Below are positions 26,033-34,999 of a DNA stretch of 64,000 nt, in pieces. The notes beneath the pieces are model-generated. The model was not told where the DNA came from. It saw only the letters and a list, made by a program, of their open reading frames with translations, and searched no databases. Position 1 is the stretch's first letter; the number at the start of each line of letters is the position of its first letter. The stretch covers positions 78,304 to 142,303 of the forward strand of contig NZ_JBDQQR010000005.1 in the NCBI RefSeq assembly GCF_039888675.1, in the 5' to 3' direction. Source of the stretch: Mesorhizobium sp. CAU 1732 (GTDB lineage: Bacteria; Pseudomonadota; Alphaproteobacteria; Rhizobiales; Rhizobiaceae). The position numbers were made by a program, and so were the translations under genes.

Positions 26033-26653
26033 ATGTCAAAAAGCGTCGAGTTCTTTTTCGACTATGGAAGCCCGGCAACCTATCTTGCCTACAAGCGGCT
26101 GCCTGATATCGCGCGCGCCCACGGTGCTGAAGTCAAGTATCGCCCGTTTTTGCTGGGTGGCCTGTTGAAAGCGGTAGGGAATTCCGCGCCCACCGACTTG
26201 CCGGCGAAACGGGAGTGGATGTGGCAGGATCTTGCGCGGATCGCCAAGCGGTACGACATTCCATTCAAGGTCAATTCGGCCTTTCCGGTCAACACGCTGG
26301 TGCTGATGCGTGCTGCAACCGCGGTCGAGCCCACCGGCCGGCTGCTCGAATTCTCGGACGCCATCTTCGGCGCGTTGTGGGAGAAGGACCGCAACCTGGG
26401 CGACCTGCATGTCCTCAGGGAGGTGGTTACCGGGGCGGGTTTCGACTTCGAGCAGATCGCAGCCGACAGCCAAAAGGCCGACGTCAAGGACCGTCTCCGT
26501 GTCTCGACGGAGGAAGCCGCCGACCGCGGCGCGTTTGGTGCCCCGACGTTCTTCGTCGCGGGCGAGATGCATTTCGGGCAAGATCGCCTTGAATATGTGC
26601 AACTTGCGCTAGCCGGAGCTGCGAAACAAAACGTGTCGCAGGGGGCCGTCTAG
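26033..26653 (+). CDS. DsbA-fold protein, 2-hydroxychromene-2-carboxylate isomerase family
   Basis: The 206-residue product starts VEFFFDYGSPATYLAYKRLP, with the Ser-Pro motif where the HCCA isomerase/kappa-class glutathione transferase family has its catalytic Ser. It ends with the family's GAFGAPTFFVAGEMHFGQDRLEYV. There is no CxxC, so it is not a thiol oxidase. Family members isomerise 2-hydroxychromene-2-carboxylate with glutathione in naphthalene breakdown, but many homologues sit in other catabolic clusters with unknown substrates. It follows marR by seven bases with AGGAGGG as ribosome binding site. A second member lies at 46242-46862, so glutathione-dependent steps may occur in both clusters. 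Confidence 0.85.
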   Translation: MSKSVEFFFDYGSPATYLAYKRLPDIARAHGAEVKYRPFLLGGLLKAVGNSAPTDLPAKREWMWQDLARIAKRYDIPFKVNSAFPVNTLVLMRAATAVEPTGRLLEFSDAIFGALWEKDRNLGDLHVLREVVTGAGFDFEQIAADSQKADVKDRLRVSTEEAADRGAFGAPTFFVAGEMHFGQDRLEYVQLALAGAAKQNVSQGAV

Positions 26654-26739
26654 GAACGGCCATCCGAGTCCTGCCACTTAGTTTCGACACCGTGGGTATC
26701 GCAAGCCAACGAGAACGTGCAGAGGCGTATCTAATTACT

Positions 26740-26749
26740 TGTATATACA
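26740..26749. promoter_or_regulatory. Candidate MarR operator, TGTATATACA
   Basis: A perfect 10-bp palindrome lies 36 bases before the start of the binding-protein gene. It shares TGTATATRCA and a following AAACG with the site at 25449. This spacing would let a bound repressor block transcription of the long 26.8-37.6 kb operon. Confidence 0.5.
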
Positions 26750-26784
26750 CGTAAACGCATGAAATCATCGGGAGGAGAAAATCG

Positions 26785-28011
26785 ATGACATCGAAGCAAA
26801 AGGCATTTCTGACGACGGCAATGGCTGCGGTTCTCGGTGCGCTTGCGCCGGCAGCTTACGCCCAGACCGTTTCGGGCGACGTGGTCAGGCTCGGCGTGCT
26901 GACCGACATGTCCGGCATCTATTCCGACATATCGGGGACGGGTGCCGTGGAGGCGGCACGGATGGCCATCGAGGATCATGGCGACGCTGTTCTCGGCAAG
27001 CCGATCGAGCTCGTCTCGGCGGATCACCAGAACAAGGGCGACGTGGGCTCGGCGAGGGCGCGCGAATGGTATGACGGGGGGGTCGACGCCATCTTCGAGA
27101 TGATGGCGTCGTCGGTCGCCCTGGCGGTGTTCGAAGTAGCGACGGAAAAGGAAAAGGTCGCAATCGCTGCAGGCGCGGCGAGCTCGGCCTTGACCAACGA
27201 GAACTGCTCGCCCTTCGGCGCGCACTGGGTCTACGACACCCATGCTCTGGCCGCGGGCACGGCGCGCACGCTTGCGACCCAGCCGGATTCGAACTCCTGG
27301 TACTTTATCACGGTCGACTACGCCTTCGGTCATGCGCTTGAATCCGACTCGTCGGCCTTCGTAACGTCTGCAGGAGGTCAGGTGGCCGGCTCGGTGCGGC
27401 ATCCGATCGGTGCTCCCGACTTCGGCTCGTATCTGTTGCAGGCGCAGTCTTCCGGGGCGCAGGTCGTGGCGCTCGCCAATGGCGGGGCCGATATGGTCAA
27501 CTCGCTTCGGCAGGCGGGCGAGTTCGGTATCGTGCAGAGCGGGCAGAAGCTGGTCGCGCTGCTGCCGCACCTTACCGACATCAACGCCGTTGGCTTGGAG
27601 ACCGCCCAGGGCCTTCTTCTGACCGAGGGCTTCTACTGGGACCGCACCGATGAAACCCGCGAATGGTCCCGGCGCTTCTTCGAGCGGCACGGCGCGATGC
27701 CAACCATGGTGCAGGCAGGTGTCTATTCGTCGGTCCTCCACTACCTGAAGGCGATCGATGCGGCGGGCACGGACGAGGCCGCGGCCGTGATGGAGAAGAT
27801 GCGCGAGCTTCCCATCAACGACATGTTCGCTACGAACGGACTGCTGCGGATCGATGGCCGGATGGTCCACGACATGTATGTCGTTCAGGTGAAGAGCCCG
27901 CAGGATGCGCAGTATCCGTGGGACTACTACGAGATTCTGCACACGATCCCCGGCGACGAGGCCTTCCGCCCGCTCGAAGAGAGCGCCTGTCGCCTGGTCG
28001 AAGGCAATTGA
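26785..28011 (+). CDS. ABC transporter substrate-binding protein, branched-chain amino acid type
   Basis: The 408-residue product has a signal peptide (MTSKQKAFLTTAMAAVLGAL with cleavage after AYA-QT near residue 27) and a type 1 periplasmic binding fold. It starts VRLGVLTDMSGIYSDISGTG, with the DHQNKGDVGSARAREW ligand-pocket region and a C-terminal lobe. It would capture the substrate in the periplasm and deliver it to the LivH/LivM permease encoded about 8 kb downstream. Homologues with this N-terminus in catabolic operons often bind aromatic or aliphatic acids rather than amino acids, which fits the CoA-ligase neighbours (inference). GGGAGGAG precedes the ATG. Confidence 0.9.
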   Translation: MTSKQKAFLTTAMAAVLGALAPAAYAQTVSGDVVRLGVLTDMSGIYSDISGTGAVEAARMAIEDHGDAVLGKPIELVSADHQNKGDVGSARAREWYDGGVDAIFEMMASSVALAVFEVATEKEKVAIAAGAASSALTNENCSPFGAHWVYDTHALAAGTARTLATQPDSNSWYFITVDYAFGHALESDSSAFVTSAGGQVAGSVRHPIGAPDFGSYLLQAQSSGAQVVALANGGADMVNSLRQAGEFGIVQSGQKLVALLPHLTDINAVGLETAQGLLLTEGFYWDRTDETREWSRRFFERHGAMPTMVQAGVYSSVLHYLKAIDAAGTDEAAAVMEKMRELPINDMFATNGLLRIDGRMVHDMYVVQVKSPQDAQYPWDYYEILHTIPGDEAFRPLEESACRLVEGN

Positions 28012-28047
28012 ACGCAACGCATCACAGCAATTGAAGTGGAGAAGTAA

Positions 28048-28800
28048 TTGTCCGCAGATCAGAAAAAAGCAGACGAGCGCAGTCCTGTTGCGCTCGTCGT
28101 CGGCGCTGGCGATGCCCTTGGCAGCGCGATTGCCAAGCGGTTCGCTCGTGAAGGCTTTACCGCGTGCGTCGTCAGGCGTTCGGAAGACAAGCTCCAGCCG
28201 CTTGTGGACGACATCAAGGCGGCCGGCGGCAAGGTGGTCGCCATCGGAGCCGACGCGCGAAAGGAGGATCAGGTTGTCGAACTTGTCGACCGGATCGAAC
28301 GCGACATCGGGCCCATCGAAGTCATGGTCTTCAACATCGGCGCGAACGTGCAGTTCGACATCGTCGAGACGACCGCACAGAAATACTACAAGGTCTGGGA
28401 GATGGCCTGTTTCGCCGGCTTCCTGTCAGGCCGCGAGACGGCCAGGGTCATGAAGTCTCGCAAGCGCGGCACGATCCTCTTCACGGGCGCCACCGCGGCG
28501 GTGCGCGGCGCCCGCGGCTTCGCAGCCTTCTCGGGAGCCAAGCACGGCCTTCGGGCTCTTGCGCAGAGCATGGCGCGCGAGCTCGGACCGCAGAACATCC
28601 ATGTCGCCCATATCGTCATCGACGGTGCGATCGACACCGATTTCATCCGCGACCGCTTTCCGGAGCGCTACGCATTGAAGGATGTGGACGGGATTCTCAA
28701 CCCCGACCACATCGCGGAGACCTACTGGTTCCTGCACACGCAGAAGCGCACCGCCTGGACCTTCGAACTGGACGTGCGGCCATACATGGAGCCCTGGTGA
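28048..28800 (+). CDS. Short-chain dehydrogenase-like protein lacking the catalytic Tyr
   Basis: This 250-residue protein has a Rossmann fold with a variant glycine motif (VVGAGDALGSAIA). At the active site, where classical SDRs have YxxxK, it reads AAFSGAKHGLRALAQ: Phe replaces Tyr while Lys is kept, and the usual Ser region reads FTGATAAV. This matches the SDR subgroup known to have Phe instead of Tyr and an incomplete glycine motif. It may be catalytically different or a binding protein. The start is TTG 28048 with GGAGAAG upstream. It is the second gene of the ABC/beta-oxidation operon, 36 bases after the binding-protein gene. Confidence 0.85.
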   Translation: MSADQKKADERSPVALVVGAGDALGSAIAKRFAREGFTACVVRRSEDKLQPLVDDIKAAGGKVVAIGADARKEDQVVELVDRIERDIGPIEVMVFNIGANVQFDIVETTAQKYYKVWEMACFAGFLSGRETARVMKSRKRGTILFTGATAAVRGARGFAAFSGAKHGLRALAQSMARELGPQNIHVAHIVIDGAIDTDFIRDRFPERYALKDVDGILNPDHIAETYWFLHTQKRTAWTFELDVRPYMEPW

Positions 28801-28810
28801 GGAGGCGGAC

Positions 28811-29530
28811 ATGAAAGCACTTATCGTACACGCCCATCCCGAGCCGCAATCCTTCACGACATCGATGAAGGATACCGCGCGGCGGGTACTCGAGGCGCAA
28901 GGCTACGACACCGTGGTCAGCGATCTCTATGCGCAGCAGTTCAATCCGGTCGCGTCCGCGTCCGACTTCGGCTCCCGCAAGCGGGACGACTATCTGGTCT
29001 ATGCCCTTGAACAGCGCAACGGCTTCGAGACGTCGAGCCTAGCGCCGGATATCGCGGAGGAAGTCGACAAGCTTCTCGCCGCCGACCTGCTGGTCCTGAA
29101 CTTCCCGTTCTACTGGTTCTCAATGCCCGCGATCCTGAAGGGCTGGATCGACCGCGTCTTCCTGTCCGGGCCGCTCTATGGTGGCGTGCGCTTCTACGAC
29201 AAGGGCGGTCTGCGCGGGCGCAAGGCGTTCGTGACCGCGACGCTTGGGGGCCGCCCGCACATGTTCGGGCCGAAAGCCATCCATGGCGAGATCAACGACA
29301 TGCTTCGCCATCTGCTGCGCGGGACGCTAGGCTATGTCGGCTACGACGTTCTCGAGCCCTTTTATGCTTATCATGTGCCGTATTTGCCGGAAGACGAGCG
29401 GCGGAAGATCATGGACGATTTCGAGACGGCGCTTCGTGGGCTCGATACCCGTCCTGCCCTCAGTTTCCCGAGCCTTGACAATTTCGATGGTGAGCTCTTT
29501 CCGCTTGACCACCTCGCCGTGGCGAAATGA
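28811..29530 (+). CDS. NAD(P)H-dependent quinone oxidoreductase, flavodoxin fold
   Basis: The 239-residue product starts MKALIVHAHPEPQSFTTSMK and has LLVLNFPFYWFSMPAILKGWIDRVF, typical of the NQO1/MdaB/KefF flavodoxin-like family that binds FAD or FMN. The ATLGGRPHMFGP segment forms the second flavin-binding loop. These enzymes transfer two electrons from NAD(P)H to quinones or nitro groups. In this operon it may protect against quinones or reduce a pathway intermediate; the substrate is unknown. ATG 28811 follows GGAGGCGG and lies ten bases after the SDR stop. The frame is open to 28682 inside the SDR gene. Confidence 0.85.
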   Translation: MKALIVHAHPEPQSFTTSMKDTARRVLEAQGYDTVVSDLYAQQFNPVASASDFGSRKRDDYLVYALEQRNGFETSSLAPDIAEEVDKLLAADLLVLNFPFYWFSMPAILKGWIDRVFLSGPLYGGVRFYDKGGLRGRKAFVTATLGGRPHMFGPKAIHGEINDMLRHLLRGTLGYVGYDVLEPFYAYHVPYLPEDERRKIMDDFETALRGLDTRPALSFPSLDNFDGELFPLDHLAVAK

Positions 29531-29545
29531 GACAGGAGGGCGAAG

Positions 29546-31309
29546 ATGTATAAGGCACCCGTCGGGGACTACCTGTTTCTGATCAACGAACTTACCGCTG
29601 TGGAGGGAACGTCCTCGGTGCGCCAGCAGGTGGACGCGGCGACCGTGGAAGCGATCATCAGTCACGCGGCAACCTTCTACGAGGAGGTTCTGGCGCCGAC
29701 GAATGCAGTGTCCGACAGGGAAGGCGCGCAACTCTCCAATGGGACGGTCAAGGTGCCGGGCGCGCTGGCCAGCGCGTATCGGGCCTACGCGGAGGCAGGC
29801 TGGGGCGGCCTGCGTTTCCCGACCGAATGGGGAGGGCAGGGTCTTCCGCGGGTGCTCGCCGCTGCCTCCGTCGAAATGCTCAATGGCGCCAACCTGACTT
29901 TCGGGTCGGGGATGCTGCTTTGCGACGGCGCGATAGAGGCGCTGCTGGCCTGTGGCACCGACGAACAGAAGCAGACCTATCTTCCGAAGCTGCTGTCGGG
30001 GGAATGGACGGGCTCGATGAACCTGACCGAGCCGCAGGCGGGTTCCGACCTGTCGCAGATCAGGACCACGGCTGTTCGCGACGGCGACCGCTACCGGATT
30101 AGCGGCAGCAAGGTGTTCATCACCTTCGGCGATCACGACATGGCCGACAACATCGTCCATCTCGTGCTGGCGCGGATCAAGGATGCGCCGACCGGTATCA
30201 GGGGGCTTTCGCTGTTCCTCGTGCCGAAGTTTTTACCCGGTGAGGACGGCAAGTCGAGCGTCGCTAACGACATAAAGGTGGTGTCGATCGAACACAAGCT
30301 TGGCCTGAAGGCGAGCCCGACCTGTCTGCTCGCGTTCGGTGATGGCGAAGGTGCCGAGGGATGGCTCGTCGGCGAGGAGAATCGGGGCCTCGAGCACATG
30401 TTCGTCATGATGAGCGCCGCCCGGTTCACGGTGGGCATGCAGGGGATCGGTATCTCCGAGGCCGCATATCAGCTCGCAGCCGCCTATGCGAACGAACGCG
30501 TGCAGAGCCGGACGCTACTCGGCGGCGAAGGCGCCCCGATCGTCCACCATCCCGACATCCGCCGCATCCTGATGACTATGTCGTCGCAGGTCGAGGCCAA
30601 CAGGGCGCTTGCCGTCCAGCTCGCCGAATGGCTGGACCTCGCCGAGGAGGCGGAGGATCGGGATCGATACCTTGCGTGGGCAGAGTTCTTGGTTCCGATC
30701 CACAAGGGTCACGCGACAGAATGCGCTGTCGAGATCGCATCGGCCGGCATTCAGGTGCATGGCGGGATCGGCTTCACGGAAGACCGCGAAGCCGCCCAGT
30801 TCTACAGGGATGCGCGTATCCTTCCGATCTATGAAGGAACGACCGCCATCCAGGCGAACGACCTGATCGGGCGCAAGATAGTGCGGGACGGCGGCGCGGT
30901 GGCACGCGACCTGCTCGGCATGGTCGCCAAAACTCTGCCCGCCCTGCGAGTGAGCCGCGATGGTCGGCTGGAGGCACTTGCCAATCCGCTGGAAAGACTG
31001 GTCGAGACCGCCGAAGGGCTTGTCGACTTTATCGTGACGACAGCGCCGACTGATCCGGCTCGCGTCTATGCGGGGGCCGTCCCGACTCTGAGAGCGCTTG
31101 GGCGTCTGTTCTCGGGCTGGATGCTCTGCAGGAGCGCGATTGCGGCAGCCGACGCGATCTCCGAAGGAGCGAGCGACGACTTTTACGATCGCAAGCTGAC
31201 GACATCGCGCTTCTTCATGGACTGGATCGCCCCTGTCGCCACTGCCGAGATGCGCTCGGTGATGGCGTCGGACGATCAATATTTGCGCACCACTACCAAG
31301 GCTGTTTGA
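29546..31309 (+). CDS. Acyl-CoA dehydrogenase, long (about 590-residue) type
   Basis: The 587-residue flavoenzyme has the extra N-terminal segment and C-terminal domain of the DmdC/long acyl-CoA dehydrogenase group. Motifs include GGLRFPTEWGGQGLP, MNLTEPQAGSDLSQI, the FGDGEGAEGWLVGEEN region and ILPIYEGTTAIQANDLIGRK. The last carries the likely catalytic Glu near residue 430. It would introduce a 2,3-double bond into an acyl-CoA, passing electrons to electron-transfer flavoprotein. With the ligase that follows and the divergent hydratase, the gene set resembles a DmdB-DmdC-DmdD trio (methylmercaptopropionate breakdown), but the dimethylsulfoniopropionate demethylase gene is absent, so the substrate is open. 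Confidence 0.9.
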   Translation: MYKAPVGDYLFLINELTAVEGTSSVRQQVDAATVEAIISHAATFYEEVLAPTNAVSDREGAQLSNGTVKVPGALASAYRAYAEAGWGGLRFPTEWGGQGLPRVLAAASVEMLNGANLTFGSGMLLCDGAIEALLACGTDEQKQTYLPKLLSGEWTGSMNLTEPQAGSDLSQIRTTAVRDGDRYRISGSKVFITFGDHDMADNIVHLVLARIKDAPTGIRGLSLFLVPKFLPGEDGKSSVANDIKVVSIEHKLGLKASPTCLLAFGDGEGAEGWLVGEENRGLEHMFVMMSAARFTVGMQGIGISEAAYQLAAAYANERVQSRTLLGGEGAPIVHHPDIRRILMTMSSQVEANRALAVQLAEWLDLAEEAEDRDRYLAWAEFLVPIHKGHATECAVEIASAGIQVHGGIGFTEDREAAQFYRDARILPIYEGTTAIQANDLIGRKIVRDGGAVARDLLGMVAKTLPALRVSRDGRLEALANPLERLVETAEGLVDFIVTTAPTDPARVYAGAVPTLRALGRLFSGWMLCRSAIAAADAISEGASDDFYDRKLTTSRFFMDWIAPVATAEMRSVMASDDQYLRTTTKAV

Positions 31310-31354
31310 GCGCTAACCGGATGCGCGGGCTGTACATCGATCAGGAGGACTTAC

Positions 31355-32974
31355 ATGCGAGGGCTGATACAGGATCGTCAATTGTCGCTTACGGGGGCGC
31401 TTCTCCACGCGGCCGCCAATCATGGCGACACCCCGCTCTTCTCGGTGGACAGGGAAGGCCTTATCCAATCGTCCACATGGGCTGGTATGGAAGGGCGTGT
31501 CCGTCTTCTGGCCAGCGCGCTCTCTGCCCGCGGCATAGGAGAAGGAGACCGTGTCGCCACCCTCGGGTGGAACAACCTCCGTCATCTGGAAATCTACTAC
31601 GCCGTCACTGCGATCGGCGCCATCTGCCACCCGATCAACCCCCGCCTGTTCACCGACCAAGCCGTCTATATCGCGCTCCATGCGCAAGACCGGGCGCTGT
31701 TCTTCGACGTCGACTACGCGCAACTGGCGTCAGAGATCGTGAAGGCCTCCCCACATCTGGAATTCTCTGTACACCTGGACGATGCGGCCCCCGCGCCCGA
31801 ATGCATCGAAAAGGCGATTTGGTACGAAGATCTCCTGCTGGAAGGGAACGACACCTTCGCCTGGCGGGAGTTCGACGAGAGGACAGGGGCATCGCTCTGC
31901 TACACGTCCGGAACCACTGGCAATCCCAAGGGCGTGCTGGCCAGCCATCGCTCTCTGGTGTTGCATGCCATGGCGGCGCGCACCGACGACCTCTTTGCAC
32001 TGTCGGCCCAGTCCACCGCCTGCTGCATCGTACCACTCTACCATGCGCATGCGAGTTGGGGACTTCCCTTCGCGGCCGCCATGTCTGGCTCCGCGCTCGT
32101 CATGCCTGGAACCAGGCTCGATCCCGCCAGTCTGCTGGAGACGTTTGACAACACCGGCACCACGGTCGCAAACGGCGTCCCCACCATATGGCACTCCTTC
32201 GCGGCCCATCTCGATGCGACGGGCCTGTCCACGACTTTGGGCAGGGTGGTGATCGCAGGTTCCGCGCCCGCCGAGGGCCTGATCAACAGGCTCGAGAACG
32301 TGCATGGAGTGAAGGTCTGCCATATCTGGGGTATGACGGAGACCGGTCCGTGCGGCACTGCCGGAGGCATGCCGTCGCGCACGAAATCATATAGAAGCGA
32401 GGAACTGGCGTCGCTGAAGGCCAGGCAGGGGCATTCGCTCTTCCCGCTGGAGCTACGCGTCGTCAACGACAACGGCACGCCGTTGCCGCGCGAGGAAAGC
32501 AATATCGGCCAGTTGCAGGCGCGGGGACCTTTCGTGATCTCGGGCTACTATCGCGGGGAAGGCGCGGGGGCCGTCGACGCGGACGGATGGTTCACCACCG
32601 GCGACATCGCGTGCATCGACAGGCACGGCGCGGTCAAGCTTGTCGATCGCGCCAAAGACCTCGTGAAATCCGGCGGGGAATGGATTTCGTCAATCGACGT
32701 CGAGAACGCCGCCCTTGAGCATCCGGATATCAAGGAGGCGGCCGTTATCGCCGTGCCTCATCCCACCTGGATGGAGCGCCCGCTGCTGCTAGTCGTGCCC
32801 TATCCCGATCGCGAGATCGATGAAGGCGCGATCAGGGATTTTCTCTCCCAACGGATAGCGAAGTGGTGGCTGCCCGACCGCATTGTGTTCGTGTCCGAAC
32901 TTCCGCGCACGGCCACCGGAAAGGTGATGAAGGCGGAACTCAGGAAGACCTATTCAAGCGAATCGGCCGCATAG
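31355..32974 (+). CDS. Acyl-CoA synthetase (AMP-forming)
   Basis: The 539-residue enzyme has the adenylate-forming motifs: the P-loop-like YTSGTTGNPKG near residue 184, GVPTIW and HIWGMTETGP near 327, TTGDIACID near 414 and the C-terminal lysine motif TATGKVMKAELRK near 522. It activates a carboxylic acid to its CoA thioester using ATP, the entry step of the beta-oxidation genes around it. Length and motifs fit the medium-chain AlkK/DmdB group. ATG 31355 follows AGGAGGAC. The in-operon position between the dehydrogenase and the thiolase supports action on an imported acid. Substrate chain or ring type cannot be read from sequence. Confidence 0.92.
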   Translation: MRGLIQDRQLSLTGALLHAAANHGDTPLFSVDREGLIQSSTWAGMEGRVRLLASALSARGIGEGDRVATLGWNNLRHLEIYYAVTAIGAICHPINPRLFTDQAVYIALHAQDRALFFDVDYAQLASEIVKASPHLEFSVHLDDAAPAPECIEKAIWYEDLLLEGNDTFAWREFDERTGASLCYTSGTTGNPKGVLASHRSLVLHAMAARTDDLFALSAQSTACCIVPLYHAHASWGLPFAAAMSGSALVMPGTRLDPASLLETFDNTGTTVANGVPTIWHSFAAHLDATGLSTTLGRVVIAGSAPAEGLINRLENVHGVKVCHIWGMTETGPCGTAGGMPSRTKSYRSEELASLKARQGHSLFPLELRVVNDNGTPLPREESNIGQLQARGPFVISGYYRGEGAGAVDADGWFTTGDIACIDRHGAVKLVDRAKDLVKSGGEWISSIDVENAALEHPDIKEAAVIAVPHPTWMERPLLLVVPYPDREIDEGAIRDFLSQRIAKWWLPDRIVFVSELPRTATGKVMKAELRKTYSSESAA

Positions 32975-32991
32975 GCGACGGGAGACAGGCA

Positions 32992-34182
32992 GTGGAAACG
33001 GTATTCATCGTCGACGGCGTCCGTAGTGCAATCGGAACATTCGGCGGATCGCTTAAGGACGTCGCGCCGACAACACTTGCAGCGAAATGCATCGAGGCGG
33101 TGGTTCAGCGCTCGGGCATCGACGCGGATGAGGTCGGACATGTGGTGATGGGCAACGTCATCCATACGCAGCCCTCGGACATGTACCTATCGCGCGTTGC
33201 TGCGATCGAGGCGGGAATTCCGAAAGAGGCTCCTGCCTTCACCCTGAATCGCCTTTGCGGCTCTGGTGTGCAGGCCGTCGTCTCCGCGGCGCAGACTATC
33301 ATGCTCGGCGACACTGATTGCGCGATCGCCGGCGGTGCCGAATCCATGTCCCGTGCGCCGCATTCGACGCAGGCCGCTCGGTGGGGAACGCGGTTTGGCG
33401 ACCAATCCGTGACGGACATGCTCATCGGCGCACTGACCGATCCGTTTGGAAACGGGCATATGGGCGTGACGGCCGAAAATGTGGCGGATCGCTGGGACGT
33501 GTCGCGCGAGGCCCAGGATCGCTTCGCTCTTAAGAGCCAGCGGCGTGCGGCCGCAGCCATCGACGAAGGCCGGTTCCGGACCCAGATCCTTCCCCTTGAA
33601 GTCAAAGCCAAAGGCAAGGTCGTCACCTTCGACACGGACGAGCATGTCAAGCGTGACACCACGCTCGATGGCCTCGGAGGACTGAAGCCAGCTTTCAAGG
33701 CCGGTGGCTCGGTTACAGCGGGAAACTCCTCCGGCGTCAACGACGGCGGCGCGGCGCTTCTGCTCATGGGCGAAGGCAAGGTCAAAAGCGCCAATGTGAA
33801 ACCGATGGCGCGCATAATCGGCTATGCGCATGCGGGGGTCGATCCTTCGGAGATGGGCGTCGGCCCGATCCCGGCGGTGAAGGCGTTGCTGGCCAGGACG
33901 GGGATGAAGGCCTTCGAATTCTCGGTCATCGAGTGCAATGAAGCTTTTGCGTCGCAGTCCTGTGCGGTCGCCAGGGAACTCGAGCTCGACCCGGAAACGC
34001 TCAATCCAAACGGCGGGGCCATCGCACTCGGGCACCCGATCGGGGCGACCGGCTCCATCATCATCGTGAAAACTCTGTACGAACTTCAGCGCACCGGAGG
34101 GCGCTATGGGCTCGTGACGATGTGCATCGGGGGAGGCCAGGGCATCGCGCTGGCTATCGAGAACCTGAGCACCGCGTCCTGA
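32992..34182 (+). CDS. Thiolase (acetyl-CoA acetyltransferase family)
   Basis: From GTG 32992 (GGGAGA upstream) the product is 396 residues, the normal thiolase length. It begins ETVFIVDGVRSAIGTFGG and has the nucleophilic Cys in LNRLCGSGVQAVVSAAQ near residue 89. The His in GGAIALGHPIGATGS (near 348) and the second Cys in MCIGGGQGIA (near 378) are also present. It cleaves a 3-ketoacyl-CoA to acetyl-CoA and a shortened acyl-CoA. The frame is open further upstream into the ligase gene, but only the GTG start gives the conserved N-terminus. No 3-hydroxyacyl-CoA dehydrogenase is present in the operon; the SDR at 28048 might fill that step, or a chromosomal enzyme does. Confidence 0.92.
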   Translation: METVFIVDGVRSAIGTFGGSLKDVAPTTLAAKCIEAVVQRSGIDADEVGHVVMGNVIHTQPSDMYLSRVAAIEAGIPKEAPAFTLNRLCGSGVQAVVSAAQTIMLGDTDCAIAGGAESMSRAPHSTQAARWGTRFGDQSVTDMLIGALTDPFGNGHMGVTAENVADRWDVSREAQDRFALKSQRRAAAAIDEGRFRTQILPLEVKAKGKVVTFDTDEHVKRDTTLDGLGGLKPAFKAGGSVTAGNSSGVNDGGAALLLMGEGKVKSANVKPMARIIGYAHAGVDPSEMGVGPIPAVKALLARTGMKAFEFSVIECNEAFASQSCAVARELELDPETLNPNGGAIALGHPIGATGSIIIVKTLYELQRTGGRYGLVTMCIGGGQGIALAIENLSTAS

Positions 34183-34240
34183 GCGGCGAGGAAAAGCGGG
34201 ATCGTCGCTCCAGGCGACCAACGTGAAGTGGGAGGAGAGA

Positions 34241-34999
34241 ATGGAAGACGAGCCGATCATACTGGAGGCAAGGGGGCTGACGAAGGAGTTTAAGGGCTTC
34301 TTTGCGGTAGAAGGCGTTGACCTGAACGTGCGTCGCGGAACGATTCATGCACTTATTGGTCCAAACGGAGCCGGCAAGACGACCTGCTTCAACCTGCTCA
34401 CGAAATTCCTGCCGCCGACACGCGGCACGATCACCTACAAGGGCGAGGACATCACCGCGCTGTCGCCCGCCGACATCGCGCGGCAGGGGCTGGTGCGCTC
34501 GTTCCAGATCTCGGCAGTGTTTCCGCACCTCACGGCGCTGGAGAACGTGCGCATCGCCCTTCAGCGCAAGCGCGGCGACTCATTCGACTTCTGGCGGTCG
34601 CAGAAGGTACTTTCGTCTTTTGACGACGAGGCACGCCACCTTCTCGGTGATGTCGGCCTTTCCCGTTTCGAGAACATCAACGCCTCCGACCTCTCCTACG
34701 GTCGCAAGCGGGCGCTGGAAATTGCGACGACGCTGGCGCTAGACCCTGAAATGCTGCTGCTCGACGAACCTATGGCCGGCATGGGCCATGAGGATGTCGA
34801 TCGAATCGCCGCGCTGATCCGGCGCATCTCCGCCGACCGCACGATCCTGATGGTCGAGCACAATCTTTCGGTCGTGGCGAGTCTGTCGGACACCATCACC
34901 GTGCTTGCACGGGGCAAGGTACTGGCTGAAGGCAACTACGCCACCGTGTCGAAGGACCCGCGTGTCGTCGAGGCCTATATCGGAGCGGGACATGGCTGA
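34241..34999 (+). CDS. livG: ABC transporter ATPase, LivG type
   Basis: The 252-residue ATPase has Walker A IGPNGAGKTTCFNLL, a Q-loop in LVRSFQISAVFP, a variant signature ASDLSYGRKRALEIA and Walker B MLLLDEPMAGMG, with the H-loop in MVEHNLSVV. The LSYG signature in place of LSGG is usual in LivG proteins. It pairs with LivF to power import through LivH/LivM. ATG 34241 follows GGAGGAGAG; the frame is open for six more codons. Its stop overlaps livF by eight bases. Substrate specificity comes from the binding protein at 26785. Confidence 0.9.
   Translation: MEDEPIILEARGLTKEFKGFFAVEGVDLNVRRGTIHALIGPNGAGKTTCFNLLTKFLPPTRGTITYKGEDITALSPADIARQGLVRSFQISAVFPHLTALENVRIALQRKRGDSFDFWRSQKVLSSFDDEARHLLGDVGLSRFENINASDLSYGRKRALEIATTLALDPEMLLLDEPMAGMGHEDVDRIAALIRRISADRTILMVEHNLSVVASLSDTITVLARGKVLAEGNYATVSKDPRVVEAYIGAGHG

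Noticed and set aside
26033..26653. Naphthalene degradation (nahD) assignment
   Set aside because: No ring-hydroxylating dioxygenase or extradiol dioxygenase is present in the window, so only the family name is justified.
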